A DNA stretch of 64,000 nt from JAWKWA01 sp041397765 (GCA_041397765.1 JAWKWA010000014.1:34771-98770), one strand, 5' to 3'; positions 1 to 9,233 are shown, counted from the first letter of the stretch. Notes: generated by a model not told the origin, from the letters alone. Program-made: numbers and translations.

Positions 1-171
1 GCGCAGCAGACCTTGCAAGGCCGCCGCATGGCAGCCCTGTGCAAATGGGGATCGCCTCACGGCGGCGGGGCCGCCGATCATCGCGCTTCAAGATCCCGAG
101 CGAGCCGGCAGGCTCACCTCGGACGGCCGGGCCGGTGGCCCGAGCGCCAGCCAATCGCAAGGAGGATATCG

Positions 172-567
172 ATGGCCGAAGCACTCAACCCGGACGGGGC
201 GCCGAAGCCCGCCTCCCGCTATGTCCAGGCCGTCCGCCACGGCGCCGGTGCCGAGCGGCTCGTCATCTCCGGGCAGATCGGCGTCGACCTGGAGGGGCGG
301 ATCGCCGAGGGCCTCGAAGCGCAGATGGAGCAGGCGTGGCGCAATCTGGTCGCGGTCATCGAGGGCGCCGGCTTTCGGCGCAGCGATCTCGTCAAAGTGG
401 TCATCTACATGACGGCGCCGGGCGACGTGGCGCTCTACCGGACGGTGCACGACCGCATGCTGGAGGGCCATCTGGCCGCTACCACGCTCGTCATCGTGGC
501 CGGCCTCGCCTCGCCGGCACTGCTCTTCGAGGTGGAGGGCGAGGCGGTGCGCGAGGACCGCATGTAA
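172..567 (+). CDS. RidA family protein
   Basis: This 131-residue protein has the length and sequence pattern of the RidA/YjgF/UK114 family, whose best-known members deaminate reactive enamine/imine intermediates released by PLP enzymes. Visible family features are the SGQIGVD segment near residue 35, the QAWRNL...AGF helix, and the VKVVIYMT strand followed by the C-terminal ALLFEVEGEAV strand. The usual C-terminal arginine that binds the carboxylate is not in the standard context, so substrate scope is open. The start at 172 is chosen because a strong AGGAGG-like site (160-165) lies just upstream; the frame is open further 5' but has no family sequence there. It stands alone, with no operon partner visible. 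Confidence 0.85.
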   Translation: MAEALNPDGAPKPASRYVQAVRHGAGAERLVISGQIGVDLEGRIAEGLEAQMEQAWRNLVAVIEGAGFRRSDLVKVVIYMTAPGDVALYRTVHDRMLEGHLAATTLVIVAGLASPALLFEVEGEAVREDRM

Positions 568-744
568 GGGACGTCTAGCGAAAGCGCGACGAGAGGGAGT
601 GCCGGACGGGGAGCGGCACGCCTGGCGAGGACGGGCCGAGTTAGGGAATTGTGCGTAGGCGGCAAATCGTTCTGGTCATCTGGAGATGAACAGCCTATCC
701 TCTCTTCGTTGCTCTTTCATCCCGTGTTGCGTTGAGAGCGGAAA

Positions 745-1353
745 ATGAGTCTTTACGACGTGATGGCGGCTGCCCATCACGGCCGATGCTTTGCCCTTCT
801 CGGCAGACGCTGCCGAATCGGCGAGGATGAGGCTGCCGATGCGGTCAGGCTGCTGATATCAAGGCTGTTGCCGGGCTTCGAGGCGTGGGTCTCGACGCGC
901 GAGGGGCTGGTCGAGTTCCTGACCTCCGTAGGGCGGGACGGCTATGGTGCCCTTCGCGACCAGCCAGGCGTTTTCTCCGACCAGCTGGTGCGGGACCGGG
1001 GTGTCCGGTTGTTGCGCGCCTGGAGCGTCGAAGCCCCGATCGACGACACGGTGCTCGACCGTATCGGCGCGGCCTGTGGCATCATGCCGGGCGAGGTTCG
1101 CCAGGTCCTGCCCTGGGTTCCCGTGCTGATGATGGCGGCCTTCCGCCAGAAACTGGAACGTCCGCTGCGCTGGATCATGGCGGATCGCGGCCATCGCAAC
1201 GCCAACTCGCCAACGGTCGATCCCTTCCTGGCGCTGGCGGAGCAGGTGAGGGACGGCGTGTCGGAGGTGCGTGCGCGGGGCTTCTCGCACGCGCTCGGCC
1301 GGCTGATGCCAAGATCGTCTGAGCCGGAGACCGCGGCAGGCCGCTCGCGCTGA
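745..1353 (+). CDS. DUF937-like protein of unknown function
   Basis: A 202-residue soluble protein without signal peptide or membrane segment. The opening (MSLYDVMAAAHHG), the internal pattern of helices, and the phrase PGEVRQVLPWVPVLMMAAF followed by a hydrophobic/basic helix resemble the DUF937 (YidB) family, where a similar 'LKQMLP...AALLMGGL' segment is typical. Function is unknown in the family. The resemblance is from the reading only and is moderate; the last 50 residues look disordered. It is monocistronic and convergent with the DUF1127 gene downstream. Confidence 0.6.
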   Translation: MSLYDVMAAAHHGRCFALLGRRCRIGEDEAADAVRLLISRLLPGFEAWVSTREGLVEFLTSVGRDGYGALRDQPGVFSDQLVRDRGVRLLRAWSVEAPIDDTVLDRIGAACGIMPGEVRQVLPWVPVLMMAAFRQKLERPLRWIMADRGHRNANSPTVDPFLALAEQVRDGVSEVRARGFSHALGRLMPRSSEPETAAGRSR

Positions 1354-1488
1354 GGTCGGATTGGCCACGATGACCGGAGACCAGTCGCTCGGGCGACCGA
1401 GCTGCGCATCGCGCGACCGATCATGCTGCGCCGGGGCCCGTCTCGGGCTGCGGGTCGGGGGCGATCGCTGAAATCGGGGCCGTTCCGA

Positions 1489-1530
1489 CCGGGAAGAATA
1501 TGTCCCGGTCCGGGAAGAGTATGTCCCGGT
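1489..1530. repeat. Two tandem 21-bp copies, each a dyad
   Basis: Copies at 1489-1509 and 1510-1530 agree at 20 of 21 positions. Each has the form CCGGGA-N9-TCCCGG, and the first extends to ACCGGGA/TCCCGGT. Two head-to-tail dyads spaced exactly 21 bp (two helical turns) are typical of cooperative repressor sites, although a random tandem duplication would look the same. The location between convergent gene ends argues against a promoter operator. Confidence 0.8.
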
Positions 1531-1607
1531 GTCACGGGAGGCGAATAGAGCCGGGCGGCCGATCGTGTCTCGAGCGGACAGAGTGAGCCGCCCGAAATGG
1601 GCGGACG

Positions 1608-1646
1608 GGAGCACGCCGGCCTCCGCAAGGGATACCGGCGTGCTCC
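1608..1646. terminator. Strong hairpin between convergent genes
   Basis: A perfect 12-bp inverted repeat (GGAGCACGCCGG at 1608-1619, CCGGCGTGCTCC at 1635-1646) with a 15-base loop. It is preceded by a smaller CCGCCC-GAAAT-GGGCGG hairpin at 1588-1604. No T-run follows in either direction. It lies between the ends of the DUF937-like and DUF1127 genes, so a bidirectional transcription stop or mRNA 3'-end stabiliser is the likeliest role. Confidence 0.5.
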
Positions 1647-1760
1647 TTCGAATTCAGGGTGCCGCCCCAATTCTGGGTGATCGCGGTCGGACGATCCGCG
1701 CCCCGATGACCTCGGGGCGGCGATCACCGCATCAAGCTCGCGCCCGGGGCGGAGCCGGTG

Positions 1761-2039
1761 CTACCTGGCGCGATGGCCGTGCGAGCGCCGCAGCGAGGCG
1801 AGGGCCTCGGTGCCGTCGCTGTCGTGGGTCTGATAGAGCGCCCATTCGACGTCGCCGCGCGTGAGGCCGATATCGGCCAGCAAGCGGTCGTCATAGCGCA
1901 GCAACTCCTTCAGCTCGCTGCGGTTGCGCCGGCGTGCCAGGAAGCGGCCGAGGCGCGCCACGAGGCCGTTGCCCTCGCTCCACTCGCCATGGCGGTGGCG
2001 GGCTGCGGTCTTGTCCATTCCGATCTTCATCGTGCTCAT
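1761..2039 (-). CDS. DUF1127 domain small protein
   Basis: A 92-residue basic protein. Its C-terminal half carries the DUF1127 (YjiS-like) signature: a basic helix (FLARRRNRSELKELLRYDDR) and then the LLADIGLTRGDVEWAL motif. Alphaproteobacteria carry several such proteins. Some short members have been linked to RNA turnover and phosphate or carbon adaptation, but this longer form with an N-terminal extension is uncharacterised. A clear GAGGAG site lies about 8 bases upstream of the chosen ATG. Confidence 0.85.
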   Translation of the reverse strand: MSTMKIGMDKTAARHRHGEWSEGNGLVARLGRFLARRRNRSELKELLRYDDRLLADIGLTRGDVEWALYQTHDSDGTEALASLRRSHGHRAR

Positions 2040-2675
2040 GTCATGCTCCTCATCATCTTCAGGAGACCGGCCGGCCGCACGTATTCCACCCGCGCCGGCA
2101 TGGCGAAGGCGGCTCTGCGGTTCTCGTCCGGTACTTCTCCTTAGGTTCTTTCCCCCCGGGGACCTAGGGAAGCGAATTTGACACTTGAGTTCCGGTCGCT
2201 GCGGAGTGCGTTCTCAAGTGTCGAATTCAAAAGCTCCACTAGAATTATAAGCTTGCTAGTGGTTCTCATGATTCCGACATTTGCTCTCACGCGTTCTGAA
2301 ACGGGATGTAAATGTCGGAATCGATCCACTAGCGGCCGGTCTTGTCGCCGGCAATTCATACGGTCCCCGGCCGATGGCTACCGCCCATCCGCACCGGTCC
2401 GGGGCGCTGAAGCCCCGGCCGCGCAGCAGGTCCGGCCCCCTGTCAGGGACGGCCGGAGATTGCCGGAGGAGCCAGGCGCCAAGGCCTCGAGCACTTCCGG
2501 CGTTCGGTGCAACCACGCTCTCGGATAGATTGGGATCATGACGGGTTTGCGGCAATGCACAAGGGATATTTTGTGCAGTGCGGTATGCGTGGCCCGCAGG
2601 ACACGGGCCTGGCGTGCCGAGACCGCGACTGGGAGGGCGTCGCGGCCGCCGGAGCCGGTCTCCCGCCCCCAAAAA
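2040..2675. other. Intergenic region with a dispersed repeat
   Basis: This 636-base gap lies between the divergent start of the DUF1127 gene and the 3' end of gshA. No ORF here has coding character. It contains the leader of the DUF1127 gene, including a CCCCGGGG palindrome near 2154, and the repeat element at 2250-2333. Confidence 0.5.
2250..2333 (+). repeat. Dispersed MITE/REP-like repeat, copy 1
   Basis: An element of about 84 bp that recurs inverted at 15525-15600. It is bounded by short terminal inverted repeats (GCTAGTGG at the left, CCACTAGC at the right). It also has an inner inverted repeat (GATTCCGACATTT at 2270-2282 and AAATGTCGGAATC at 2310-2322), so the whole can fold into one long hairpin. 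The local base composition is clearly lower in GC than the flanks. No coding capacity is seen. Confidence 0.7.
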
Positions 2676-4058
2676 TCAGAAGATGCGATCGGCAAAGACC
2701 CGGCGGACGTCTCCGTTCCATTCTCCACAGAAGTCGTGGATCAGGCGGTCGGCATCGGTGACGCCGGTCTCGGCTATCTCCTCGAGGCCCTGCAGATAGC
2801 GTGTCTCGTCCTCGCCGGCGGCGTTCAGACGGGCGCGGCGGGCAAGGCCGCGGCGGGCGATCGCCAGCGCCTCGCGGGCGATGTCGCCGACACGACCGTG
2901 CCGGAAGGGGGCATCGAGGGCGAGACGGGGAATGTCACGCCGCATCTCGTGGCGCTCCACCGCGCTCCAGCCCTTGATCAGCTCGCAGGCCTCGTCGAGT
3001 GCGATGCTGTCATAGAGCAGACCGACCCAGAAGGCGGGGATCTCGATGGTGCGCAACTTGCCGCCGGCATCGGCGCCGCGCATCTCGAGGAAGCGCTTCA
3101 TGCGCACCTCGGGGAAGATGGTCGAGACATGATCGGCCCAGTCGTCGATGCTCGGCCGCTCGCCGGGCAGCTCCTCAAGCCGTCCCTCGAGGAAGTCGCG
3201 GAATGACCGTCCGGCGAGGTCGATGTAGCGACCCTCGCGGAAGGCGAAATACATCGGCACGTCGAGGGCGTAGTCGACATAGCGCTCGAAGCCCATGCCC
3301 TCCTCGAAGGCGAAGGGCAGGAGGCCCGTGCGATCGGGATCGGTGAAGCGCCAGACCTCGCAGCGGAACGTCTTGAAGCCGTTGATCCGTCCCTCCGACA
3401 GGGGCGAGTTGGCCGCCAGCGCGGAAGCGACCGGCTGCAGCGCCAGCGAGACGCGCAGCTTTCTCACCATGTCGGCCTCGGAGGCGAAATCGAGATTCAC
3501 CTGGACGGTGGCCGAGCGGTACATCATGTCGAGGCCGAGGCGACCGACCTTCGGCATGTAGCGGGTCATGATGCCGTAGCGACCCTTCGGCATGACCGGG
3601 GTCGCGGCGCGTGACCAGAGCGGCGAGAAGCCGAGACCGAGGAAGCCGATGCCGAGATCGCGGCCGATCTCGTGCACCTCGGACGCGTGCCGCTCGACCT
3701 CGGCGGCGGTCTCGTGAAGCGTCTTCAGCATGCCGCCCGACAGCTCGAGCTGGCCGCCCGGCTCGAGCGAGACCGTGCCACCGCCCTGGTCGTCGGGAAT
3801 GACGAGGGCGATGACATTGCCGCCCTCGACGACCGGGCGATAGCCGTAGCGGCGGGTCATCTCGTCGAGGACGTGGCGGACGCCGCCCTCGCCCTCGTAG
3901 GGAATGGGGGCGAGATCCTCGAGCCGGAATCCGAACTTCTCGTGCTCGGTGCCGATCACCCAGCGATCGGCCGGCTTGCAGCCGGCCTCCAGCCAGGCGG
4001 CGAGCTCGTCGCGCGACGAGATGGGCGGGGAATCGGGGCCGTCCTGGCGCGTCGACAT
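2676..4058 (-). CDS. gshA: Glutamate-cysteine ligase (class 3, plant/alphaproteobacterial type)
   Basis: Joins L-glutamate and L-cysteine with ATP, the first step of glutathione synthesis in the cytosol. The 460-residue length matches the class-3 ligases of alphaproteobacteria and plants. Family landmarks are the GTEHEKFGF motif near residue 36, the GG-x-VSLEPGGQLELSG segment, the MYRSATVQVNLDF segment and the HVSTIFPEVRMKRFLEMRGAD segment. The start at 4058 is preferred over a longer frame to 4154 because family similarity begins there and a GAGG site precedes it. rsmE lies 201 bases upstream on the same strand, an arrangement common in rhizobia, so the two may share transcripts. Confidence 0.95.
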   Translation of the reverse strand: MSTRQDGPDSPPISSRDELAAWLEAGCKPADRWVIGTEHEKFGFRLEDLAPIPYEGEGGVRHVLDEMTRRYGYRPVVEGGNVIALVIPDDQGGGTVSLEPGGQLELSGGMLKTLHETAAEVERHASEVHEIGRDLGIGFLGLGFSPLWSRAATPVMPKGRYGIMTRYMPKVGRLGLDMMYRSATVQVNLDFASEADMVRKLRVSLALQPVASALAANSPLSEGRINGFKTFRCEVWRFTDPDRTGLLPFAFEEGMGFERYVDYALDVPMYFAFREGRYIDLAGRSFRDFLEGRLEELPGERPSIDDWADHVSTIFPEVRMKRFLEMRGADAGGKLRTIEIPAFWVGLLYDSIALDEACELIKGWSAVERHEMRRDIPRLALDAPFRHGRVGDIAREALAIARRGLARRARLNAAGEDETRYLQGLEEIAETGVTDADRLIHDFCGEWNGDVRRVFADRIF

Positions 4059-4259
4059 CTGTCTGCCTCGTTTGTTGGCGCCGAGCTCCGAGCCGCTGCC
4101 GACGGACGGGGTCTCCGGGATTTGGGGGGCGATCTTATGGCGCCGCCCGATCACAGGTACAAGACCTTAGTTATGCAGTTGCATGTATTCTGGGAAGGGC
4201 CGCACCTTCTGCGGCTCCGGCATGGGCGATGTCCCCTTCGCGCATGTCTTGCCGGGGGC

Positions 4260-5000
4260 TCATCGGGGCGCTCGCCAGTCACCCGCGACGGCATTGACGA
4301 GGGCGAGGGCGGCGACGGCCGCGGTGTCGGCGCGCATGATCCGCGGCCCGAGCGAGAGGCGAATGGTGTCCGCCCGCGAGAGCAGCATGGCGCGCTCCGT
4401 GGCGGAGAAACCGCCTTCGGGACCGATGAGCACGGCCACGGGTCCGGAGGCAAGCCCAGCGAGGGCGGCAACCGGATCGGCGAGATCGGCAGCCTCGTCG
4501 CAGAAGACGAGCGGCTGGCCGGCCGGCAGCGCGGCGAGCGCCATCGGAAGCTTCAGCGGCTCCAGCACGGCCGGAATGCGCAGGATGCCGCATTGCTCGG
4601 CCGCCTCGACGACATTGGCGCGCATGCGCTCGAGATTGACGCGCTCGGCATTGGTCCGCTCGGTCATGACCGGCTGCAGTGTGGCGACGCCGAGCTCGGT
4701 CGCCTTCTGCACCATGTAGTCGAGACGGGCCCGCTTCAGCGGGGCGAACAGATAGAGGATGTCGGGGCCCCCCTCCTGCGCGCGGAGCTGCCTGATCAGC
4801 CGAAGCGCGAGGGTGCGCCGGCCGTCCGGCTCGATCCGTGACAGCCATTCGCCATCGCGGCCGTTGAAGACCAGCACGTCGTCGCCAGCCTTCAGGCGCA
4901 GCACATTGGCGAGATAGCTGGTGCGGTCACGGTCGAGCCGACAAAGCGCGCCCTCGGCGAGCGGCTGGTCGAGAAAGAGGCGGGGGGCGTTGAAATCCAT
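4260..5000 (-). CDS. rsmE: 16S rRNA (uracil-1498-N3)-methyltransferase
   Basis: A SPOUT-fold methyltransferase that modifies U1498 in the decoding region of 16S rRNA using S-adenosylmethionine. The 246-residue protein starts with the RsmE-type PUA-like domain (PRLFLDQPL...). It continues with DYMVQKATELGVATLQPVMTERT and ends with the trefoil-knot signature IGPEGGFSATE and LSLGPRIMRADTA. The start at 5000 fits the family's short N terminus. It is followed by gshA on the same strand. A GCCGCA/TGCGGC hairpin near 4200 lies between the two and could be a partial terminator. Confidence 0.95.
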   Translation of the reverse strand: MDFNAPRLFLDQPLAEGALCRLDRDRTSYLANVLRLKAGDDVLVFNGRDGEWLSRIEPDGRRTLALRLIRQLRAQEGGPDILYLFAPLKRARLDYMVQKATELGVATLQPVMTERTNAERVNLERMRANVVEAAEQCGILRIPAVLEPLKLPMALAALPAGQPLVFCDEAADLADPVAALAGLASGPVAVLIGPEGGFSATERAMLLSRADTIRLSLGPRIMRADTAAVAALALVNAVAGDWRAPR

Positions 5001-5126
5001 GAGGCAGCGCAAACCACGGTCGGGTGGCCTCTGTAAAGGGGCGTGTCGGTGAGCCGGGCGCATGGACGGTGGTGCTTGCCAGGCGCAGCGTGAGGGATGG
5101 CGGTGGCGGCGGCGTGGCGTCGAGCG

Positions 5127-6200
5127 TCAATAGCGGTAGAGCAGGCTCACGGCGCCATAGGGGCTCGTCGGGTTCTCGTAGTCGCCCGAGAGGCCGCCGG
5201 TCAGTGTAACCTCGCCAAACCGCGTCCGCGCCCGCCCGACGAGGCCGACGCGACCGGCGCCAAAGGTCTCGTTGCCGAAGGCGCCCGCCTCCAGGCCGAT
5301 GCCGATCCGGTCGATGAGCGGATCGTCGGCCGTGACGGCGAGGTCGATGTCGTAGCCGGCCTTGAGAGTGGCGGCGTAGGTGCCGAAGGCGGTCGAGTAG
5401 CCCGCATCGGCCGAGACCCAGAGACCGGGGCCGACGTCGTACCAGAGCTCGGCGACGCCGCGCATCCCCAATGCCGAGCCCTCGACGCTGTTGAAGGGGT
5501 CGGACGGCGTCAGCGTGTGCACGACGTAGTCGGCGCCGAGATAGAGCTTCGCAGTGAGGCCACCGACGTGCTGCTGATAGCCAAGCAGCGCCGAGCTCGC
5601 CGCCGGGACGCCTGCGAATTCGACATCGACCGCGGCGTCACGCGGTCCGAAGGGGCGCTCGCCGGAATAGCTGTAGCGGCCGCCGCCACCGTCGAGCCGC
5701 AACAGGAAGCCGTCGGCTGCGACGCTCTCGCCAAGGAAGATCACCGTGCCGGTATAGCCGTAGAGCGAGCTTCTGGTGATCTCGGTGCCGACCCAGGCTT
5801 CGACATGGGCCTCGGCCGCAGGCTGGCTGCGCAGTTTCGAGCCGGTCGACGACCAGGCGCCCGGCGAAAGAAGGTCGAGCGGCATGAAGCCGGCCGTGCC
5901 GGCGAGGGAAGGCAGGCCGAGCGCGGATGGATCGAGCCCGGGGAGTGCGAAGCCGGAAAAGGCCGTCGGCTGGGCTTCGGCGGCGGCGGCCCCGGCCGGT
6001 GTCGCGTCGTACGAAGTGGCCCGGGAACCGAATGCGCCGGGAGCCTCCTCGTGGCGGTGGCCGCCGGCGCCTGCGTCCATCGGGGCGAGGGCAAGCGTCA
6101 CGGCCAGTCCGGCGGCGAGCATGGCGACGACCGACGACGCTCCTGTCGCTGGTGCGACCGGACCTCGTTCGACAGCACTTGCCTCATCCCGCTTCGACAT
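5127..6200 (-). CDS. bcsS: Cellulose biosynthesis protein BcsS-type outer-membrane beta-barrel
   Basis: A 357-residue exported protein with a basic N terminus, a hydrophobic signal segment (about residues 24-41) and a low-complexity Ala/Gly/Pro linker. From about residue 120 a series of amphipathic beta strands runs to a terminal aromatic (LLYRY-end), as expected for an outer-membrane barrel. The core phrases VGTEITRSSLYGYTG, DGFLLRLDGGGGRYSY and the GYQQHVGGLTAKLYLGADY strand pair resemble the BcsS family (PF17036) linked to cellulose export. No bcsA/B/C genes are in this window, so the link to cellulose is by family only. The frame stays open to 6590, but export features begin at 6200. Confidence 0.75.
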   Translation of the reverse strand: MSKRDEASAVERGPVAPATGASSVVAMLAAGLAVTLALAPMDAGAGGHRHEEAPGAFGSRATSYDATPAGAAAAEAQPTAFSGFALPGLDPSALGLPSLAGTAGFMPLDLLSPGAWSSTGSKLRSQPAAEAHVEAWVGTEITRSSLYGYTGTVIFLGESVAADGFLLRLDGGGGRYSYSGERPFGPRDAAVDVEFAGVPAASSALLGYQQHVGGLTAKLYLGADYVVHTLTPSDPFNSVEGSALGMRGVAELWYDVGPGLWVSADAGYSTAFGTYAATLKAGYDIDLAVTADDPLIDRIGIGLEAGAFGNETFGAGRVGLVGRARTRFGEVTLTGGLSGDYENPTSPYGAVSLLYRY

Positions 6201-6627
6201 GGCGACGCAACACGAATGAACGCCCGGACGGTTTCGCGCCGGCCAGAGAATTGGCCGACGGGAAGTATCGGATCGACGAACACAGGATGAGCCGCTGGCG
6301 TCAACGCGACCCGACTGGGTAATTGCATTGGTTGACTTCACTTCAGATGGAACAATTTCATGTTGCAACTTCCGGTTGCGCAAATTTGATCGTGGAGTCC
6401 TTGTCAGCGGTGTCCTCTCGACAGGAGGGGTGCTCCCCCGGCGGACGAGACGGCAAGGGACGGAACCCGCAGGAGGATCGAGCCCTGACGTGCAGGCGCA
6501 GGGCGAGCCAACCGGCGGCAAGGAGAACTCGACAGCGGGCAGCGGCGTTGGCACTGATGTCTCACCCCCCGCATCCGGACGACCCGGCACGCCATCCCCG
6601 TATGGGCGGAAGGAACATTCAAGAGCG

Positions 6628-7644
6628 ATGGCAGACCCCGACAGGTTCGAGAGCTGGCTCTTTCCGACGCCCCGCGGCCTCTACTGCGCGCCGGGCGACT
6701 TCCATGTCGACCCGCATCTGCCGGTCGACCGGGCAGTGATCAGCCATGGCCATTCCGACCATGCCCGGCCGGGCAATCGGGCCGTGCTCGCGACGCCCGA
6801 GACCCTTGCCATCATGCGCCTCCGGCTCGGTGCGGCGGCAGGCGAAACGCTGCAGGCGGCCGGCTATGGCGAGGCGGTGCGCATCGGCGAGACGGAGGTC
6901 CGCCTCGTACCGGCGGGCCATGTGCTCGGCTCGGCACAGGTGGTGATCGAATGGCGCGGCCGGCGGGCCGTGGTATCGGGCGACTACAAGCGGGCGGCAG
7001 ACCCGACCTGCCCCGGCTTCGAGCTGGTCGAGGCCGGACTGTTCGTCACCGAGGCGACCTTCGCGCTGCCGGTCTTCCGCCATGGCCGGCCGGAGGACGA
7101 GATCGCTCGGCTCCTCGCATCGCTCGCCGCATTTCCGGATCGCGCGCATGTGGTCGGGGTCTATGGGCTCGGCAAATGCCAGCGGGTCATCCGGCTCCTG
7201 CGCAATGCCGGGTTCGAGCGGCCGATCCATCTCAATGCCGGCTTCTCGGCGATGTGCACGCTCTATGAGGAGTTCGGGGTGCCGCTCGGCCCACTTGCCC
7301 GGGTCGGCGACGAGGGGGCGGGGGGCCTTGGCGGCGAGATCGTGCTCGCACCCTCGGCCGGGGGCTCGGAGCGCTGGCTGCAGGGTCTCAGCGATCCGCT
7401 GATCGCGTTCGCCTCGGGATGGATGCGGGTCCGTGCGCGCGCCCGGCAGCGCGGCGTCGAGTTGCCGCTCGTCATCTCCGATCACGCGGACTGGCCCGAA
7501 CTCGTCGCGACCATCGCAGAGACGGGGGCCGGAGAGGTCTGGATCACGCACGGACGGGACGACGCGCTCGCCTATCAGGTCACGGCCATGGGGCGGCGGG
7601 CTCGCGCGCTCGCCCTCGTTGGGCGCGAGGAGGAAGGCGAATGA
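6628..7644 (+). CDS. Ligase-associated DNA exonuclease (metallo-beta-lactamase/beta-CASP fold)
   Basis: A 338-residue nuclease of the MBL/beta-CASP superfamily related to SNM1/Artemis and CPSF-73. The metal-binding SHGHSDHARPG (HxHxDH) motif is near residue 40. A further histidine is in PAGHVLGSAQV, the metal aspartate in SGDYKRAAD, and a late SDHADW motif follows. Bacterial members process DNA ends next to an ATP-dependent ligase. The stop codon overlaps the ligase start (ATGA, 7641-7644), so the two are translationally coupled. The start at 6628 follows a GGAAGGA site; the open frame upstream has no family sequence. Confidence 0.92.
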   Translation: MADPDRFESWLFPTPRGLYCAPGDFHVDPHLPVDRAVISHGHSDHARPGNRAVLATPETLAIMRLRLGAAAGETLQAAGYGEAVRIGETEVRLVPAGHVLGSAQVVIEWRGRRAVVSGDYKRAADPTCPGFELVEAGLFVTEATFALPVFRHGRPEDEIARLLASLAAFPDRAHVVGVYGLGKCQRVIRLLRNAGFERPIHLNAGFSAMCTLYEEFGVPLGPLARVGDEGAGGLGGEIVLAPSAGGSERWLQGLSDPLIAFASGWMRVRARARQRGVELPLVISDHADWPELVATIAETGAGEVWITHGRDDALAYQVTAMGRRARALALVGREEEGE

Positions 7645-9233
7645 AGGCGTTCGCCGCCCTGATCGACCGGCTCGCCTTCACGCCGGGCCGCAACGACAAG
7701 CTACGGCTGCTCGTCGCCTATCTGCGCGACACGCCCGATCCCGATCGCGGCTATGCGCTCGCCGCGCTGACCGATGGCCTGCCGTTGCGGCTGCCGCTCC
7801 GGCGCATTCTCGCCGATCTCGTCGAGCGCCATGTCGATCCGGTGCTCTATCGGCTCTCGCGCGACTATGTGGGCGATACGGCCGAGACGGTGGCGCTGCT
7901 CTGGCCGGAGCGGGAGTCGGCGCGGCCGCCCGAGCCGCCCCGGCTGTCGGAAATCGTCGAAATGCTGCTCGCGGCGTCCGGCGCCGAGCGGCCGGCGATC
8001 GTCGGGCGGATGCTCGACGAGCTCGACGCCAGCGGGCGCTGGGCGTTCCTGAAGCTCATCGGCGGCGGTTTCCGGATCGGGGTCTCGGCGCGTCTGGCGC
8101 GGACCGCGCTCGCCGACATGTCGGGCCAGCCGATCGAGGCGATCGAGGAGATCTGGCACGGGCTCGCACCGCCCTATCGGGAGCTGTTCGCCTGGCTCGA
8201 GGGCAACGCGCCACGGCCCCGGATCACCGGTGCGCCGGTGTTCCGGCCGATGATGCTCGCTCATCCGATCGAGGAGGCGACGCTCGAAGGGCTCGATATC
8301 GGGGCGCATCTGGTCGAATGGAAATGGGACGGCATCCGCGTGCAAGTGGCGCGGCGCGGCGGCGTCACACGGCTCTACTCGCGCACCGGCGACGACATAT
8401 CCGCGGCGTTTCCCGACGTCCTCGAGGGCTGGAGCGAGGACGTCGTGCTCGATGGCGAGCTGCTCGTCATGCGCGAGGGCGAGGTGGCTGCCTTCAGCGA
8501 GCTGCAGCAGCGGCTCAACCGGAAGATCGTGAGACGGGCCGATCTTGCCTCGCGGCCGGCGCATGTCCGCCTCTACGATGCCCTGATCCTCGAAGGCGAG
8601 GATCTGCGCGGTTCGGCGCTCGACGAGCGGCGCCGGCGGCTCGAGGCTTGGCACCGTGCGAGCCCGCCGCCACGGACGGACCTGTCGCCGGTCATCGCGG
8701 TGGGCAATCTCGACGAGATCGACGCGCTGTGGCGACAGGCGCGCGACATCGGCATCGAGGGGCTGATGCTGAAGACGCGGGCGAGCCCCTATCTCGCCGG
8801 GCGGCCGCGCGGTCACTGGTGGAAGCTGAAACGGGCGCCGCTGACGGCCGACTGCGTGCTCATGTATGCGCAGCGTGGCTCGGGCCGTCGCTCGTCGCTC
8901 TACTCGGATTTCACATTCGGCGCCTGGCGCGTGGACGCCTCGGGGGCGCGCGAGCTGGTACCGGTCGGCAAGGCCTATTCGGGCTTCACGGACGAGGAGC
9001 TCGGCCGGCTCGATCGTTTCATCCGCGCGGCGACGCGGGAGCGCTTCGGGCCGGTCAGGGCCGTCGAGCCGCGGCTCGTGCTCGAGATCGCCTTCGACGA
9101 CATCCAACGTTCGAGCCGGCACAAATCGGGTGTCGCCATGCGGTTTCCGCGCATTCATCGCATCCGCTGGGACAAGCCGGCGGAGGAGGCCGACGACCTC
9201 GAACGGCTGACGGCGCTCATCACCGGGAGCTGA
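7641..9233 (+). CDS. ATP-dependent DNA ligase of the exonuclease-linked type
   Basis: A 530-residue ATP-dependent ligase for repair-associated nick sealing. The N-terminal DNA-binding domain is followed by the adenylation domain, with motif I (EWKWDGIRVQ; predicted AMP-accepting Lys228). Other nucleotidyltransferase motifs follow (SRTGDDIS, VLDGELLV, EGLMLKTRASPY, WWKLKR), then an OB-fold. The C terminus ends with the conserved RFPRIHRIRWDK segment. Coupled by overlap to the exonuclease. In many bacteria this pair sits with an Lhr-type helicase and a PdeM-type phosphoesterase; neither is adjacent here. Confidence 0.93.
   Translation: MKAFAALIDRLAFTPGRNDKLRLLVAYLRDTPDPDRGYALAALTDGLPLRLPLRRILADLVERHVDPVLYRLSRDYVGDTAETVALLWPERESARPPEPPRLSEIVEMLLAASGAERPAIVGRMLDELDASGRWAFLKLIGGGFRIGVSARLARTALADMSGQPIEAIEEIWHGLAPPYRELFAWLEGNAPRPRITGAPVFRPMMLAHPIEEATLEGLDIGAHLVEWKWDGIRVQVARRGGVTRLYSRTGDDISAAFPDVLEGWSEDVVLDGELLVMREGEVAAFSELQQRLNRKIVRRADLASRPAHVRLYDALILEGEDLRGSALDERRRRLEAWHRASPPPRTDLSPVIAVGNLDEIDALWRQARDIGIEGLMLKTRASPYLAGRPRGHWWKLKRAPLTADCVLMYAQRGSGRRSSLYSDFTFGAWRVDASGARELVPVGKAYSGFTDEELGRLDRFIRAATRERFGPVRAVEPRLVLEIAFDDIQRSSRHKSGVAMRFPRIHRIRWDKPAEEADDLERLTALITGS

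Larger units (their letters stand above)
1354..1760. other. Convergent intergenic region with two dyads and two hairpins
   Basis: No convincing gene lies in these 407 bases between two convergent genes. The region holds a tandemly duplicated dyad (1489-1530) and two hairpins (1588-1604 and 1608-1646), listed separately. The rest is GC-rich sequence without a recognisable signal. Confidence 0.6.

Noticed and set aside
1354..1760. A possible CRISPR-like array from the tandem 21-bp units
   Set aside because: Only two units lie head to tail without spacers; no cas genes exist in the window.
5127..6590. The full 487-codon frame for the BcsS-like protein
   Set aside because: The N-terminal 130 codons have no family character and would place the signal peptide internally; the ATG at 6200 gives a normal exported protein.
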